A DNA stretch of 64,000 nt from Hyphomicrobiales bacterium (lineage in GTDB: Bacteria; Pseudomonadota; Alphaproteobacteria; Rhizobiales; Rhizobiaceae), in the NCBI GenBank assembly GCA_900467185.1, contig UBPA01000003.1, positions 124,001 through 188,000 of the forward strand. Direction: 5' to 3'. The position numbers and the translations under genes are program-made. Below are positions 33,640-42,238 of the stretch, piece by piece. The notes beneath the pieces are model-generated. The model was not told the origin of the DNA. It did not search any database and worked only from the letters and a program-made list of their open reading frames with translations. Every line of letters begins with the position of its first letter. The stretch's first letter is position 1.

Positions 33640-35445
33640 TCAAACCAGCTGCCGCCCCTTGGCGTCGATCGCGGTGGCGACCGCTTCGTCCGTGGCTTCG
33701 TCCGGCAGCAGCATCTCGTTGTGTGCTTTGCCCGACGGAATCATCGGGAAGCAGTTGGCAAGGTTCGCCACGCGGCAGTCGAAGATGACGGGCGCCGGGC
33801 TGTCGATCATGCGCAGGATCGCATCGTCCAGTTCGGCGGGCTTTTCACAGCGAATGCCGACGCCGCCATAAGCCTCCGCCAGCTTGACGAAGTCCGGCAT
33901 GGCTTCCGTATAGGAGTTGGAGAGGCGGTTGCCATGCAGCAACTGCTGCCACTGGCGCACCATGCCCATGTACTGGTTGTTCAGGATGAAGATCTTGACC
34001 GGCAACCCGTACTGGACGGCGCAGGACATTTCCTGGATGCACATCTGGATCGAGGCATCGCCCGCGATGTCGATGACGAGGCTGTCGGGATGCGCGACCT
34101 GAACGCCGATGGCGGCCGGGAAACCATAGCCCATCGTGCCCAGGCCGCCCGACGTCATCCAGCGGTTCGGTGCTTCAAAGCCATAGAATTGTGCCGCCCA
34201 CATCTGATGCTGGCCGACTTCCGTGGTGATGTAGGTGTCGCGATCCTTCGTCAGCGCATGCAGGCGCTGGATGGCGTATTGCGGCATGATGACGTCGTCG
34301 CTCGGCTTGTAGGACAGCGACTTGCGCCCCCGCCAGCGCGCGATGTCGCCCCACCAGTCGTTGAGCCGCGCCTTGTCGAGATCGGCCGATCCGGCATGCC
34401 AGAGGCGAACCATGTCCTCCAGGACCCGGCCGACGTCGCCGGCGATCGGAACATCGACGCGGACGATCTTGTTGATCGAGGACGGGTCGATATCGATGTG
34501 GATCTTCTTGGAGTTCGGCGAGAACGCGTTCAGCCGTCCGGTGATGCGGTCGTCGAAGCGCGCGCCGATGCAGATCATGACATCCGCGTCATGCATGGCC
34601 ATATTGGCCTCGTAGGTGCCGTGCATACCCAGCATGCCGAGCCAGTTGGTGCCGGAGGCCGGATAGCAGCCGAGCCCCATCAGGGTCGAGGTGATAGGGA
34701 AATTGGTCAGCGACACCAGCTCGCGCAACAGACGCGTCGCGGCGTCGCCGGAGTTGATGACGCCACCACCCGAATAGATGATCGGACGGCGCGCCGTCTT
34801 CATCAGCGCGACGGCTTCCTCGATCCGGCGGATATCGCCATCGACCTTCGGCTGGTAGCTCGTCTGGATCGGAACGGCGGAGGGCGGGGTGTAGGTGCCC
34901 GTCGCGAACTGGATGTCCTTGGGAATATCGACCAGAACCGGTCCGGGACGGCCGGACCGCGCGATACGGAACGCCTCGTGAATGGTGGCCGCCAGTTCGT
35001 TGACGTCCTTGACCAGCCAGTTGTGCTTGGTGCAGGGGCGCGTGATGCCGACCGTGTCGCATTCCTGGAAGGCATCCGAGCCGATGAGCGAGCTCGGGAC
35101 CTGACCGGACAGGCAGACGAGCGGGATCGAGTCCATCAGTGCGTCCTGCAGCGGCGTCACGGCATTGGTCGCGCCGGGGCCGGAGGTGACGAGCATGACG
35201 CCGACCTTGCCAGTGGACCGCGCATAGCCCTCGGCCATATGGCCGGCGCCCTGCTCGTGACGGACGAGGATGTGCTTGATGTCTTCCTGCTGGTGGATTT
35301 CGTCATAGATCGGAAGGACGGCACCGCCGGGATAGCCGAAGATGACCTCGACGCCATTGTCCTTGAGAGCGCGCAGAACGATTTCCGCGCCCGTCATCCT
35401 GTTATCCTTGCTCGCTGCATCCATTTCGCTATTTCCGCCCGACAT
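33640..35445 (-). CDS. ilvB: Acetolactate synthase large (catalytic) subunit
   Basis: 601 residues from 35445. Three-domain TPP enzyme: the catalytic glutamate lies in 'LVRHEQGAGHMAEGYAR', the FAD/central domain spans about 200-350, and the TPP/Mg motif is 'AGDASIQMCIQEMSCAVQYG' with 'ILNNQYMGMV' in the C-terminal domain. It condenses pyruvate with pyruvate or 2-ketobutyrate. The true start may be the internal ATG 16 residues later (35397), which has AAGGATAACAGG upstream and matches the family N-terminus 'MTGAEIVLRAL'. Expression is controlled by the leader-peptide attenuator at 35480-35629. Confidence 0.96.
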   Translation of the reverse strand: MSGGNSEMDAASKDNRMTGAEIVLRALKDNGVEVIFGYPGGAVLPIYDEIHQQEDIKHILVRHEQGAGHMAEGYARSTGKVGVMLVTSGPGATNAVTPLQDALMDSIPLVCLSGQVPSSLIGSDAFQECDTVGITRPCTKHNWLVKDVNELAATIHEAFRIARSGRPGPVLVDIPKDIQFATGTYTPPSAVPIQTSYQPKVDGDIRRIEEAVALMKTARRPIIYSGGGVINSGDAATRLLRELVSLTNFPITSTLMGLGCYPASGTNWLGMLGMHGTYEANMAMHDADVMICIGARFDDRITGRLNAFSPNSKKIHIDIDPSSINKIVRVDVPIAGDVGRVLEDMVRLWHAGSADLDKARLNDWWGDIARWRGRKSLSYKPSDDVIMPQYAIQRLHALTKDRDTYITTEVGQHQMWAAQFYGFEAPNRWMTSGGLGTMGYGFPAAIGVQVAHPDSLVIDIAGDASIQMCIQEMSCAVQYGLPVKIFILNNQYMGMVRQWQQLLHGNRLSNSYTEAMPDFVKLAEAYGGVGIRCEKPAELDDAILRMIDSPAPVIFDCRVANLANCFPMIPSGKAHNEMLLPDEATDEAVATAIDAKGRQLV

Positions 35446-35479
35446 GTCTCGATCCCGTGTTCTGCTTGTTCGAAGGCAT

Positions 35480-35504
35480 AAAAAAAGGCCCCGTCAGGAG
35501 CCTT
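35480..35504 (-). terminator. Attenuator terminator upstream of ilvB
   Basis: On the minus strand AAGGCTCC (35504-35497), loop TGAC, GGGGCCTT (35492-35485), overlapping a run of T at 35486-35480: a textbook intrinsic terminator lying before, not after, a gene. It stops transcription 35-40 bases short of ilvB unless the leader ribosome stalls. Confidence 0.85.
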
Positions 35505-35509
35505 GGTTT

Positions 35510-35557
35510 GCGCATGGGTGGCTGTCGCCGGATGGTTACACCATCCTGCCCATGCGC
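35510..35557 (-). repeat. Nested leader hairpin of the ilvB attenuator
   Basis: GCGCATGGG and CCCATGCGC (outer arms at 35549-35557 and 35510-35518 on the minus strand) enclose a second hairpin, GGATGG/CCATCC (35541-35546 and 35530-35535). The leader-peptide stop codon lies in the inner loop. It is positioned as the pause/protector structure that a stalled ribosome would open. Confidence 0.75.
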
Positions 35558-35592
35558 GATCCCACCACAAGAATGATTGCTTGAATGTTCAT
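35536..35592 (-). CDS. ilvB leader peptide (attenuation control)
   Basis: Eighteen codons reading MNIQAIILVVGSRMGRMV, then TAA. Five consecutive codons for the end products, Ile-Ile-Leu-Val-Val (residues 6-10), end just before the upstream arm of the leader hairpin, as expected for ribosome-mediated attenuation. No Shine-Dalgarno is visible; the promoter places the transcription start within about three bases of the ATG, so the leader mRNA is probably leaderless. Shortage of charged tRNA-Ile, -Leu or -Val should stall the ribosome and allow read-through into ilvB. Confidence 0.85.
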   Translation of the reverse strand: MNIQAIILVVGSRMGRMV

Positions 35593-35600
35593 GGGGCGCA

Positions 35601-35629
35601 CTGATATCGGCATTCGGCCGCGCCGTCAA
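35601..35629 (-). promoter_or_regulatory. Promoter of the ilvB cluster
   Basis: On the minus strand -35 TTGACG (35629-35624), an exact 17-base spacer and -10 TATCAG (35606-35601). The predicted start point (about 35592-35595) coincides with the leader-peptide ATG. Confidence 0.7.
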
Positions 35630-35802
35630 CGCTTTTTACACCTTTGCCGGGCGGGCACCCTCTTGCGGCGGCCGCGCAAGACCCCGTCTCGATCAGCCCT
35701 GATACCGCAACGTCCTGACAACGTGGAAATCAAAAATAGCCAAAGGGAAACATCTTCTTAAAGTCCCTCGCTTACATTTCGTCCTGTAAGCGGGGTTGCG
35801 AC

Positions 35803-37851
35803 GTGGTGAACAACGAACTTCAGGCCGACGGCCGGACAGCGGAGGCGGACAGGCGCGATACGGTCGCCCGGGGCAATCGCTTCCTCGGACGCGTCATCGC
35901 CTGCAACGGTTCCCGCGCGACCATTGCGGCCCTTGCCGAGAACGGCGAGACGTCGCTGACGGAACTCTGGTCCGTCGGGCGGCTGGTCTCCATCACGGTC
36001 GGCGTCAATCGCGTCGTCGCCCTGGTTTCCTCCATGCGCACGAGTGATGACAACTGGGCGGAGCAGCAGGACAACATCTTCCGCATCGATGTGGAACTTG
36101 TGGGCGAAGTTCGCGTCGACAGCGACGGGCACGAGGCCTTCTCCGCCGGCATCAGCCAGTATCCCTATCTCGGCGCCATCGCGCACCGCATCCGCACGGC
36201 CGATCTCGCGCGCATCTACGACACCGGCCGCGGCGGCAGCTTTTCCATCGGCAAGCTGACGCAGGACGAGAGCCTGGATGCGGCGATCCATATTCCCTCC
36301 ATGCTCTCAAAGCATTTCGCCGTCGTCGGCACCACGGGTGTCGGCAAATCGACGGCCGTGACGCTGCTCCTGCGCAAGGCGATCGAGGCCGATCCCAAGC
36401 TGCGCATTCTTATCCTCGACCCCCACAACGAGTTCGCCGCCGCCTTCCCCGACCATGCCGTGGTCATCGACACCGACACGCTGGACCTGCCCTTTTGGCT
36501 GATGCGGCTCGAGGAGTTTGCGGAAGTCGTCTTCCGCGGGCGGCCCGCCGTTGCCGAGGAACTCGATATCCTGCGCGACCTTATTCCCGAGGCCAAGAAA
36601 GGCTTCAAGGGCGATGGCGGCCTGATGCGGCGGCAAACGGAGAAGAGCTCGCTGACGGCGGATACGCCCGTCCCCTATCGCATCGCCGACCTGATGGCGC
36701 TCATCGACGAGCGCATCGGCCGGCTGGAAGGCCGCACGGAAAAGCCGTCTCTCCGCTCGCTGAAGGTCCGCATCATGGCGGCGGTCAACGACCCGCGCTA
36801 CACCTTCATGTTTTCCTCCAACACGATCAACGATACGATCCTGGAGACGATCGCCAAGATCTTCCGCATTCCCGGCGACGGTCGCCCCATCACGACGTTC
36901 CAGCTGGCCGGCATTCCCTCGGAGGTCGTCAATTCGGTCGCCTCGGTGCTCTGCCGCATGGCGTTCGAAATCGGCCTCTGGAGCAATGGCGGCGTCCATA
37001 TGCTCGTCGTCTGCGAAGAGGCGCACCGCTACGTCCCGTCCGACCAGTCGCTCGGCTTCCTGCCGACGCGCCAGGCCATCGCCCGCATCGCCAAGGAGGG
37101 CCGCAAATACGGCGTCTCGCTCGGCATGATCACCCAGCGCCCGGGCGAACTCGATCCGACGATCCTCTCGCAGTGCTCGACGGTCTTTGCGATGCGCCTG
37201 TCGAACGATCGCGACCAGGACATCATCCGCTCGGCCATCCCGGACTCGTCCGTCTCGACCATGAGCTTCCTCTCCTCGATCGGAAACGGCGAGGCTATCG
37301 CCTTCGGCGAGGCCGTTTCCGTGCCGATGCGCATGCGGTTCGAACGGATACCTGAGAGCCGCCTGCCGAAGGCGGCCGGTGGGCTGATGAAGGCCGACGA
37401 CGACACGCCCGCCAATGTGGACCTGCGCACGATCGTCGCACGGATGCGCGCAAGCTCCGGCGGCGAAGCAACGCCATTCTCACCCGGGGCCATCGGAGCC
37501 GGCAGCCTCGCGTTCGGCGAAAGCCTTGAGCCGCCGCCGCTTTCGCCGCGCGTGCCCGAGCGGTCCGAGAGCCCGAACCGAACGGAGATACCGGCCGGAT
37601 CGAGCAGGCTCGAAAGCTATCGTCCTGACATGCTGCCGCGCGTCGAACCGCAGCACCCCGATCCCATATCCAATCCGCAGACCGACCGCTTCAACGCCTA
37701 TCGCCGGCAGATCCTCGGCGGAGAAACCGACCGGCGCCCGCCCGAAGCACCCGCGCCGCAGGCACCGGACGACCCGTCGGCATCCCCGCGTACGCCATCC
37801 CTTCGCGAAAGCCTGCTCCGGAAGCCGCTCGGCAGCATGATCCGGAAGTAG
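35803..37851 (+). CDS. HerA-like hexameric ATPase (DUF87 type)
   Basis: 682 residues from a GTG start with GGGG upstream. An N-terminal HAS-barrel-like domain (about 20-100) precedes a RecA-like motor: Walker A 'GTTGVGKST' (176-184), 'ILILDPHNEFAAAFP', Walker B 'VVCEEAHRYVPSD' and the sensor 'GMITQRPGELDPTILSQCSTVFAMRL'. HerA proteins form hexameric DNA translocases, usually with a NurA nuclease; no nuclease gene is adjacent. The last 130 residues are a Pro/Arg/Ser-rich, probably disordered tail. Rhizobia carry such orphan HerA-like genes with unknown roles. Confidence 0.87.
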   Translation: MVNNELQADGRTAEADRRDTVARGNRFLGRVIACNGSRATIAALAENGETSLTELWSVGRLVSITVGVNRVVALVSSMRTSDDNWAEQQDNIFRIDVELVGEVRVDSDGHEAFSAGISQYPYLGAIAHRIRTADLARIYDTGRGGSFSIGKLTQDESLDAAIHIPSMLSKHFAVVGTTGVGKSTAVTLLLRKAIEADPKLRILILDPHNEFAAAFPDHAVVIDTDTLDLPFWLMRLEEFAEVVFRGRPAVAEELDILRDLIPEAKKGFKGDGGLMRRQTEKSSLTADTPVPYRIADLMALIDERIGRLEGRTEKPSLRSLKVRIMAAVNDPRYTFMFSSNTINDTILETIAKIFRIPGDGRPITTFQLAGIPSEVVNSVASVLCRMAFEIGLWSNGGVHMLVVCEEAHRYVPSDQSLGFLPTRQAIARIAKEGRKYGVSLGMITQRPGELDPTILSQCSTVFAMRLSNDRDQDIIRSAIPDSSVSTMSFLSSIGNGEAIAFGEAVSVPMRMRFERIPESRLPKAAGGLMKADDDTPANVDLRTIVARMRASSGGEATPFSPGAIGAGSLAFGESLEPPPLSPRVPERSESPNRTEIPAGSSRLESYRPDMLPRVEPQHPDPISNPQTDRFNAYRRQILGGETDRRPPEAPAPQAPDDPSASPRTPSLRESLLRKPLGSMIRK

Positions 37852-37880
37852 GCTGACGCTTCTTCATCCGAGCGGCTCGA

Positions 37881-38777
37881 TCACGGCACCACGCGCTCCC
37901 AGCGCTCGTCCAGCTGGTTGCGGAACCATGTCATCTGCCGCTTGGCATATTGCCGGGTTGCCGCAGACGCGGTCTCGATCACGCCGCGCCGGTCTATCTC
38001 CGCGCGCAGCATTGCCGCGATCTGCGGTACGCCGATTGCCTTCATGGCCGGCAGGTCGGGGGAGAGATCCTGCGCCAGAAGGCGCTCGACCTCCTCGATC
38101 GCGCCCTGGTCCAGCATCGTCTCGAACCGCCGGTCGATCCGCCGGCGAAGCTCGTCCCGCTCGGGCATGACGACCATCTTCAGGGCCCGGTCGGGATCCA
38201 CCACCATGGCGCCGGGCGCCGCCTGAAAACCCCGGATGGAGCGCCCCGTCGCCTCGAAGATTTCGAGAGCTCGGACGATGCGCTGCCCATCCTCGGGCTT
38301 GAGCACGGCCGCCGTTTCGGGATCGCATTCCGCAAGCCGGGCATGCAGCGGGCCTGGCCCTTCCGCCTGAAGGCGGGCCCGCAGGCGCGAGCGGATCGCA
38401 TCCGGCACATCCGGCATCTCGGACAATCCACCCGTCAGCGCCTTGAAATAGAGCCCTGTGCCACCGACGATGACCGGCATGCGGCCTTCCGCGCGAAGCT
38501 CGTCCACAAGCACTGTCACCTCCCGCAGCCATTCGCCGGTGGAATAGCTGTGGCCAGCCGGCACATGCCCGTAGAGCCTGTGTGGAACCCCGCCCATGTC
38601 TGCCTCCGAAGGCCGTGCCGTCAGCACGCGCAGCGTATCGTAGACCTGCATGCTGTCGGCATTGACGACCACGCCGCCGTGGTCACGCGCCAGCCGAACG
38701 GCCAGCGCGGACTTGCCGCTGGCAGTCGGTCCCGTTATCAGGATCGTGTCCTGTCCTCTTTCAAGGTTTTTCATCAT
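37881..38777 (-). CDS. miaA: tRNA dimethylallyltransferase
   Basis: 298 residues from the ATG at 38777; a longer frame to 38804 exists. It isopentenylates A37 of tRNAs reading UNN codons. The P-loop is 'ILITGPTASGKSALA'; 'NADSMQVYDTLRVLTARPS' is the substrate-tRNA loop; 'VIVGGTGLYFKAL', 'QRIVRALEIFEATGRSI' and the C-terminal 'TRQYAKRQMTWFRNQ' are family invariants. Its start codon overlaps that of serB on the other strand (bases 38776-38777), so the two genes share their 5' ends and their promoters must lie inside each other's coding sequence. It is convergent with the HerA-like gene. Confidence 0.94.
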   Translation of the reverse strand: MMKNLERGQDTILITGPTASGKSALAVRLARDHGGVVVNADSMQVYDTLRVLTARPSEADMGGVPHRLYGHVPAGHSYSTGEWLREVTVLVDELRAEGRMPVIVGGTGLYFKALTGGLSEMPDVPDAIRSRLRARLQAEGPGPLHARLAECDPETAAVLKPEDGQRIVRALEIFEATGRSIRGFQAAPGAMVVDPDRALKMVVMPERDELRRRIDRRFETMLDQGAIEEVERLLAQDLSPDLPAMKAIGVPQIAAMLRAEIDRRGVIETASAATRQYAKRQMTWFRNQLDERWERVVP

Positions 38778-39678
38778 GGCTCTCGTTGCCACGCTTGTCG
38801 CCAATCCGTCAAATCCGGTGCTGAGCGCGGCTCTCGGTGAAAAGGCCGCTGCGGCCGTTCCCGCCTCCGGTCTCTACTGGCTTGCCGACGGGGTCGCCTG
38901 CGATATCGCCCTGCGCGACGGCACCGACCCGGTCGAGGCCGAGCGGCGCTTGCGCGACGCCGTGGCCGGACAGCCCGTCGACGTCATCGTGCAGGATGCA
39001 GAAACCCGGCGCAAGCGCCTGCTGATCGCCGACATGGACTCGACCATGATCGGGCAGGAGTGCATTGACGAACTCGCCGCCGAAGTCGGCCTGAAGGAAC
39101 AGGTCGCCGCCATCACGGCACGGGCCATGAATGGCGAGATCGCCTTCGAACCGGCCCTCATCGAACGCGTCGGCCTGCTGAAGGGCCTTTCGCTCGACGT
39201 CGTTGACGATGTGATCGCCAAGCGCATCACGCTGACGCCTGGCGGGATCGAACTTGTCGCCACGATGAAAGCGAAGGGCGCCTATACCGCCCTCGTCTCC
39301 GGTGGCTTTACCGTCTTCACGGGGCCGATCGGCGAGCGCATCGGCTTCGACGAGAACCGCGCCAACCGGCTCGTCGTCGCGAACGGCGTTCTCGACGGCA
39401 CGGTGGAAGAACCGATCCTCGGCCGGCAGGCCAAGGTCGATGCGCTGATCGAGATCACGGACCGCCTCGGCATCACGCCCGAGGATGCGATTGCGGTCGG
39501 CGATGGCGCCAACGATCTCGGCATGATCAAGCTGGCCGGCTCGGGCGTCGCCCTGCATGCAAAGCCAACGGTCTCCGCCGAGGCGAAGATCCGCATCGAC
39601 CATGGCGACCTCACCGCGCTCCTCTACATCCAGGGCTATCGCAAAACGGATTTCGTCACACCCACCGGCCGCGCATGA
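38776..39678 (+). CDS. serB: Phosphoserine phosphatase
   Basis: 300 residues. An N-terminal ACT-like region (1-78) precedes the HAD phosphatase core: the nucleophile motif 'IADMDSTMIGQEC' with D86 and D88, motif II 'LVSGGFTVFTGPIGERIGFD', and motif III/IV 'AVGDGANDLGMIKLAGSGVALHAKP'. It makes L-serine from phosphoserine. The ATG at 38776 has AAGG about 9 bases upstream, inside the miaA coding region; an open frame continues upstream without family content. The stop overlaps the ATG of the acetyltransferase gene (ATGA). Confidence 0.94.
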   Translation: MALVATLVANPSNPVLSAALGEKAAAAVPASGLYWLADGVACDIALRDGTDPVEAERRLRDAVAGQPVDVIVQDAETRRKRLLIADMDSTMIGQECIDELAAEVGLKEQVAAITARAMNGEIAFEPALIERVGLLKGLSLDVVDDVIAKRITLTPGGIELVATMKAKGAYTALVSGGFTVFTGPIGERIGFDENRANRLVVANGVLDGTVEEPILGRQAKVDALIEITDRLGITPEDAIAVGDGANDLGMIKLAGSGVALHAKPTVSAEAKIRIDHGDLTALLYIQGYRKTDFVTPTGRA

Positions 39679-40220
39679 TCATCACGCAAACAGAACGCCT
39701 TCGCATCCGCAACAGGTTGGACTCGGATCGGGATCTCTTCTTCGAGATCAACAGCGATCCGGAGGTCATGACGTTCTTCCCGTTCCGCAGGGATCGCGCG
39801 GATGCCGACGCCCTGTTCGACCGGAACCGCCAAGCCATCGCGGACACGGGCTATGGCTTCTTCGCGCTCGCCTTGCAGGAGACCGACGAGCCTATCGGCT
39901 TCTGCGGCTTGGCCATTCCGGATCTCGCTCCGATTCTGCCGATCGGCACCGTTGAGATCGGCTGGCGCCTGGCGCGGCGCTACTGGTCGAAAGGCTATGT
40001 GACGGAAGCGGCAAGCGCCCTGCTCGCCTTCGGGTTCGAGACGCGCGGGCTTGAAGAGATCGTCTCTTTCGCGGTCGCCGACAATGATCGCTCCATTGCC
40101 GTGATGAAGCGCATCGGTCTTACCCGCGATATCGACGGCGATTTCGAGCATCCGCGCGTGCCCGACACCCATCCGCACCTCAAACACCACGTGCTCTATC
40201 GCCTGAAGCGTCCAGAGTGA
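39675..40220 (+). CDS. GNAT-family N-acetyltransferase
   Basis: 181 residues, RimJ/RimL-like. The N-terminus 'TERLRIRNRLDSDRDLFFEIN' and the acetyl-CoA loop region 'TVEIGWRLARRYWSKGYVTEAASALLAFGF' followed by 'VADNDRSIAVMKRIGL' are characteristic. It transfers an acetyl group from acetyl-CoA to an amine; the substrate is unknown. Its ATG overlaps the serB stop by four bases, so it is translationally coupled to serB. A strong hairpin at 40224 follows its stop codon. Confidence 0.9.
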   Translation: MIITQTERLRIRNRLDSDRDLFFEINSDPEVMTFFPFRRDRADADALFDRNRQAIADTGYGFFALALQETDEPIGFCGLAIPDLAPILPIGTVEIGWRLARRYWSKGYVTEAASALLAFGFETRGLEEIVSFAVADNDRSIAVMKRIGLTRDIDGDFEHPRVPDTHPHLKHHVLYRLKRPE

Positions 40221-40223
40221 TCG

Positions 40224-40245
40224 TGGGCCTCCGACCGGAGGCCCA
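40224..40245 (+). terminator. Bidirectional terminator between acetyltransferase and degP-like genes
   Basis: TGGGCCTCC pairs with GGAGGCCCA around the loop GACC, a perfect 9-base stem. It stands between convergent genes, 4 bases after the acetyltransferase stop codon. There is no long T-run. Confidence 0.65.
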
Positions 40246-40268
40246 GCGTTTCCGGCGCGATGTCCCCG

Positions 40269-41918
40269 CTACTCGATGCGCACCGTGACGAAGCGCAATT
40301 CGCCGGTCTTGTTGGAGATCATCAGCAGGGCATTGCGGCGCCCGTCTGCCTTCAGCTCCTCGATCCGTGCGGTCACGTCCTCGGGTGTCTTCATGGCTTC
40401 CTGGCCGATCTCCACGATCACGTCGCCCGCCGTGATCCGCCGCTCGGAAGCCGCCGAGCCCTGAGCAACGTCCGTGATGACGACTCCCTCGACATCGTCA
40501 CCGATGCCAAAGCTGCGGCGATTCGGCGCCTCCAGCAAGGCCAGCTTCATGCCGAGCACCTCGTCGGATTTCGGCAGTTCGGCGGCCGGCGGCTCTGCCT
40601 GATCCGTCCCTTCCGGGCTGCCCGCACCGCCTTCGCCCTCGCCCTCGCCCTTGGTCGCCGGCGCGTCGTCCGAAGACCCCGGCGCATCCTCCGTCGAGGT
40701 CTCGGCATTCGCGACATCGGCATCTTCCAGCCGGCCGAGCGTGACCTGCACGGTCATCTCCTTGCCGTCCCGGATGACGATGACATCGACAGCCTTGCCG
40801 ACGGGGCTTTCCGCCACCACGCGGGGCAGGTCGCGCATCTCCGCCACATCGCGACCGTCGAACTTGGTGATGACGTCGCCGCTCTTGATTTCACCCTTGG
40901 AAATCGGCCCGCCCTCGATGATGCCGGCGACGAGTGCGCCGCGCGGCGTGTCCATGCCGAGGCTTTCGGCAATATCGTCGGTGACCGGCTGGATGCGCAC
41001 GCCAAGCCATCCCCGCCGGGTCTCGCCGAAATCCTTCAGCTGGGTGATGACGTTGGAGGCGAGCTCCGTCGGAACGGAAAAGCCGATGCCGATCGAGCCG
41101 CCCGAGGGCGAGATGATCGCCGTGTTGATGCCGATGACCTCGCCCTTCATGTTGAAGAGCGGGCCACCCGAATTGCCGCGGTTGATGGCAGCATCCGTCT
41201 GGATGAAATTGTCGTAGGGGCCGGCATTGATGTTGCGCCCGCGCGCCGAAATGATGCCGACCGTGACCGTGCCGCCGAGGCCGAACGGGTTGCCGATCGC
41301 CATCACCCAGTCGCCGATCCGCATTGTGCGGCTGTCGCCGAGCGGCACCGCCGTCAGCGGCTTCTTCGGCTCGACCTTCAGCACAGCAAGGTCGGTCTTG
41401 GTGTCCGTGCCGATCAGCTTCGCCTTCAGCTTGGAGCCGTTGGCGAAATTGACCTCGATGTCATCGGCCCCTTCGATCACGTGGTTGTTGGTCACGATGT
41501 AACCGGTGGGATCGATGACGAAGCCGGAGCCGAGCGATTCGACCTTGCGGCCGGGCGCACCCTGCCCGTTCTGTCCCTTGAAGAATTCGTCGAAGAAATC
41601 CTGGAACGGCGAACCCTGCGGCACCTTCGGCATCGGCGTGTCGTCGTCCGTCTTCACATTCTGCGAGGTGGAGATGTTGACGACCGCATCCAGAAGGCCA
41701 GCGGCGAGATCGGCCACCGAATCCGGCCCCTGCGCGGCACGTGCCTGCGGAGGGATGGAGGGCGACGGCTGCGGCGGAACCGGCAGCGGCCCGGTGGCCG
41801 TGGGCGGCGCGATCGGCTTGGCGACCTGGGCCATCGCTTCGAACGGGCCTGCGAAGACGAGAGCCGTCGACAGGGCAAGCGCCGCCGTCCGGGTGAAGCT
41901 GGAGCGGTGTGATCCCAT
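40269..41918 (-). CDS. Do-family periplasmic serine endoprotease (DegP/HtrA)
   Basis: 549 residues. Signal peptide (cleavage near 'FEAMA-QV', about 30), a Pro-rich linker, then a trypsin-like domain with the triad H146 ('VTNNHVIEG'), D176 ('TKTDLAVLKV') and S250 ('NRGNSGGPL'). Two PDZ domains follow (about 300-395 and 455-545), separated by an acidic Glu/Gly/Asp-rich linker (about 400-450). It degrades or refolds misfolded envelope proteins. It lies downstream of hflK-hflC, as in other rhizobia, though with intervening small genes. GAGGAC precedes the ATG by about 5 bases. Confidence 0.93.
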   Translation of the reverse strand: MGSHRSSFTRTAALALSTALVFAGPFEAMAQVAKPIAPPTATGPLPVPPQPSPSIPPQARAAQGPDSVADLAAGLLDAVVNISTSQNVKTDDDTPMPKVPQGSPFQDFFDEFFKGQNGQGAPGRKVESLGSGFVIDPTGYIVTNNHVIEGADDIEVNFANGSKLKAKLIGTDTKTDLAVLKVEPKKPLTAVPLGDSRTMRIGDWVMAIGNPFGLGGTVTVGIISARGRNINAGPYDNFIQTDAAINRGNSGGPLFNMKGEVIGINTAIISPSGGSIGIGFSVPTELASNVITQLKDFGETRRGWLGVRIQPVTDDIAESLGMDTPRGALVAGIIEGGPISKGEIKSGDVITKFDGRDVAEMRDLPRVVAESPVGKAVDVIVIRDGKEMTVQVTLGRLEDADVANAETSTEDAPGSSDDAPATKGEGEGEGGAGSPEGTDQAEPPAAELPKSDEVLGMKLALLEAPNRRSFGIGDDVEGVVITDVAQGSAASERRITAGDVIVEIGQEAMKTPEDVTARIEELKADGRRNALLMISNKTGELRFVTVRIE

Positions 41919-42238
41919 GAAGTCCTCGTTTCGGAAAGATAAGCCGTCGGTTCACCGATACCTTACCGGGAGCACGGCGGAAGGAAAAGCCTCGGGCGCG
42001 CGACACGCGCGGTGCGGAAGCAGATAGAGGCCCATCCGGCAGTCCGATGTCCTGCGCCCGCATGAAAGCGAAGATAAGGCGCAAGCCCGACCCGTCCAGT
42101 CATCTTTTCGTTATGGTGCGGATGCGACACGGCACCGCATGCCATCCGGTGCCGTGGCCCTTGCGCCGACATCGCCCGGGCGTCATAAGCGGCGAAACTC
42201 ACACGCAAGCGCGGGGGCGCGCCAGAGGGGATACAACC

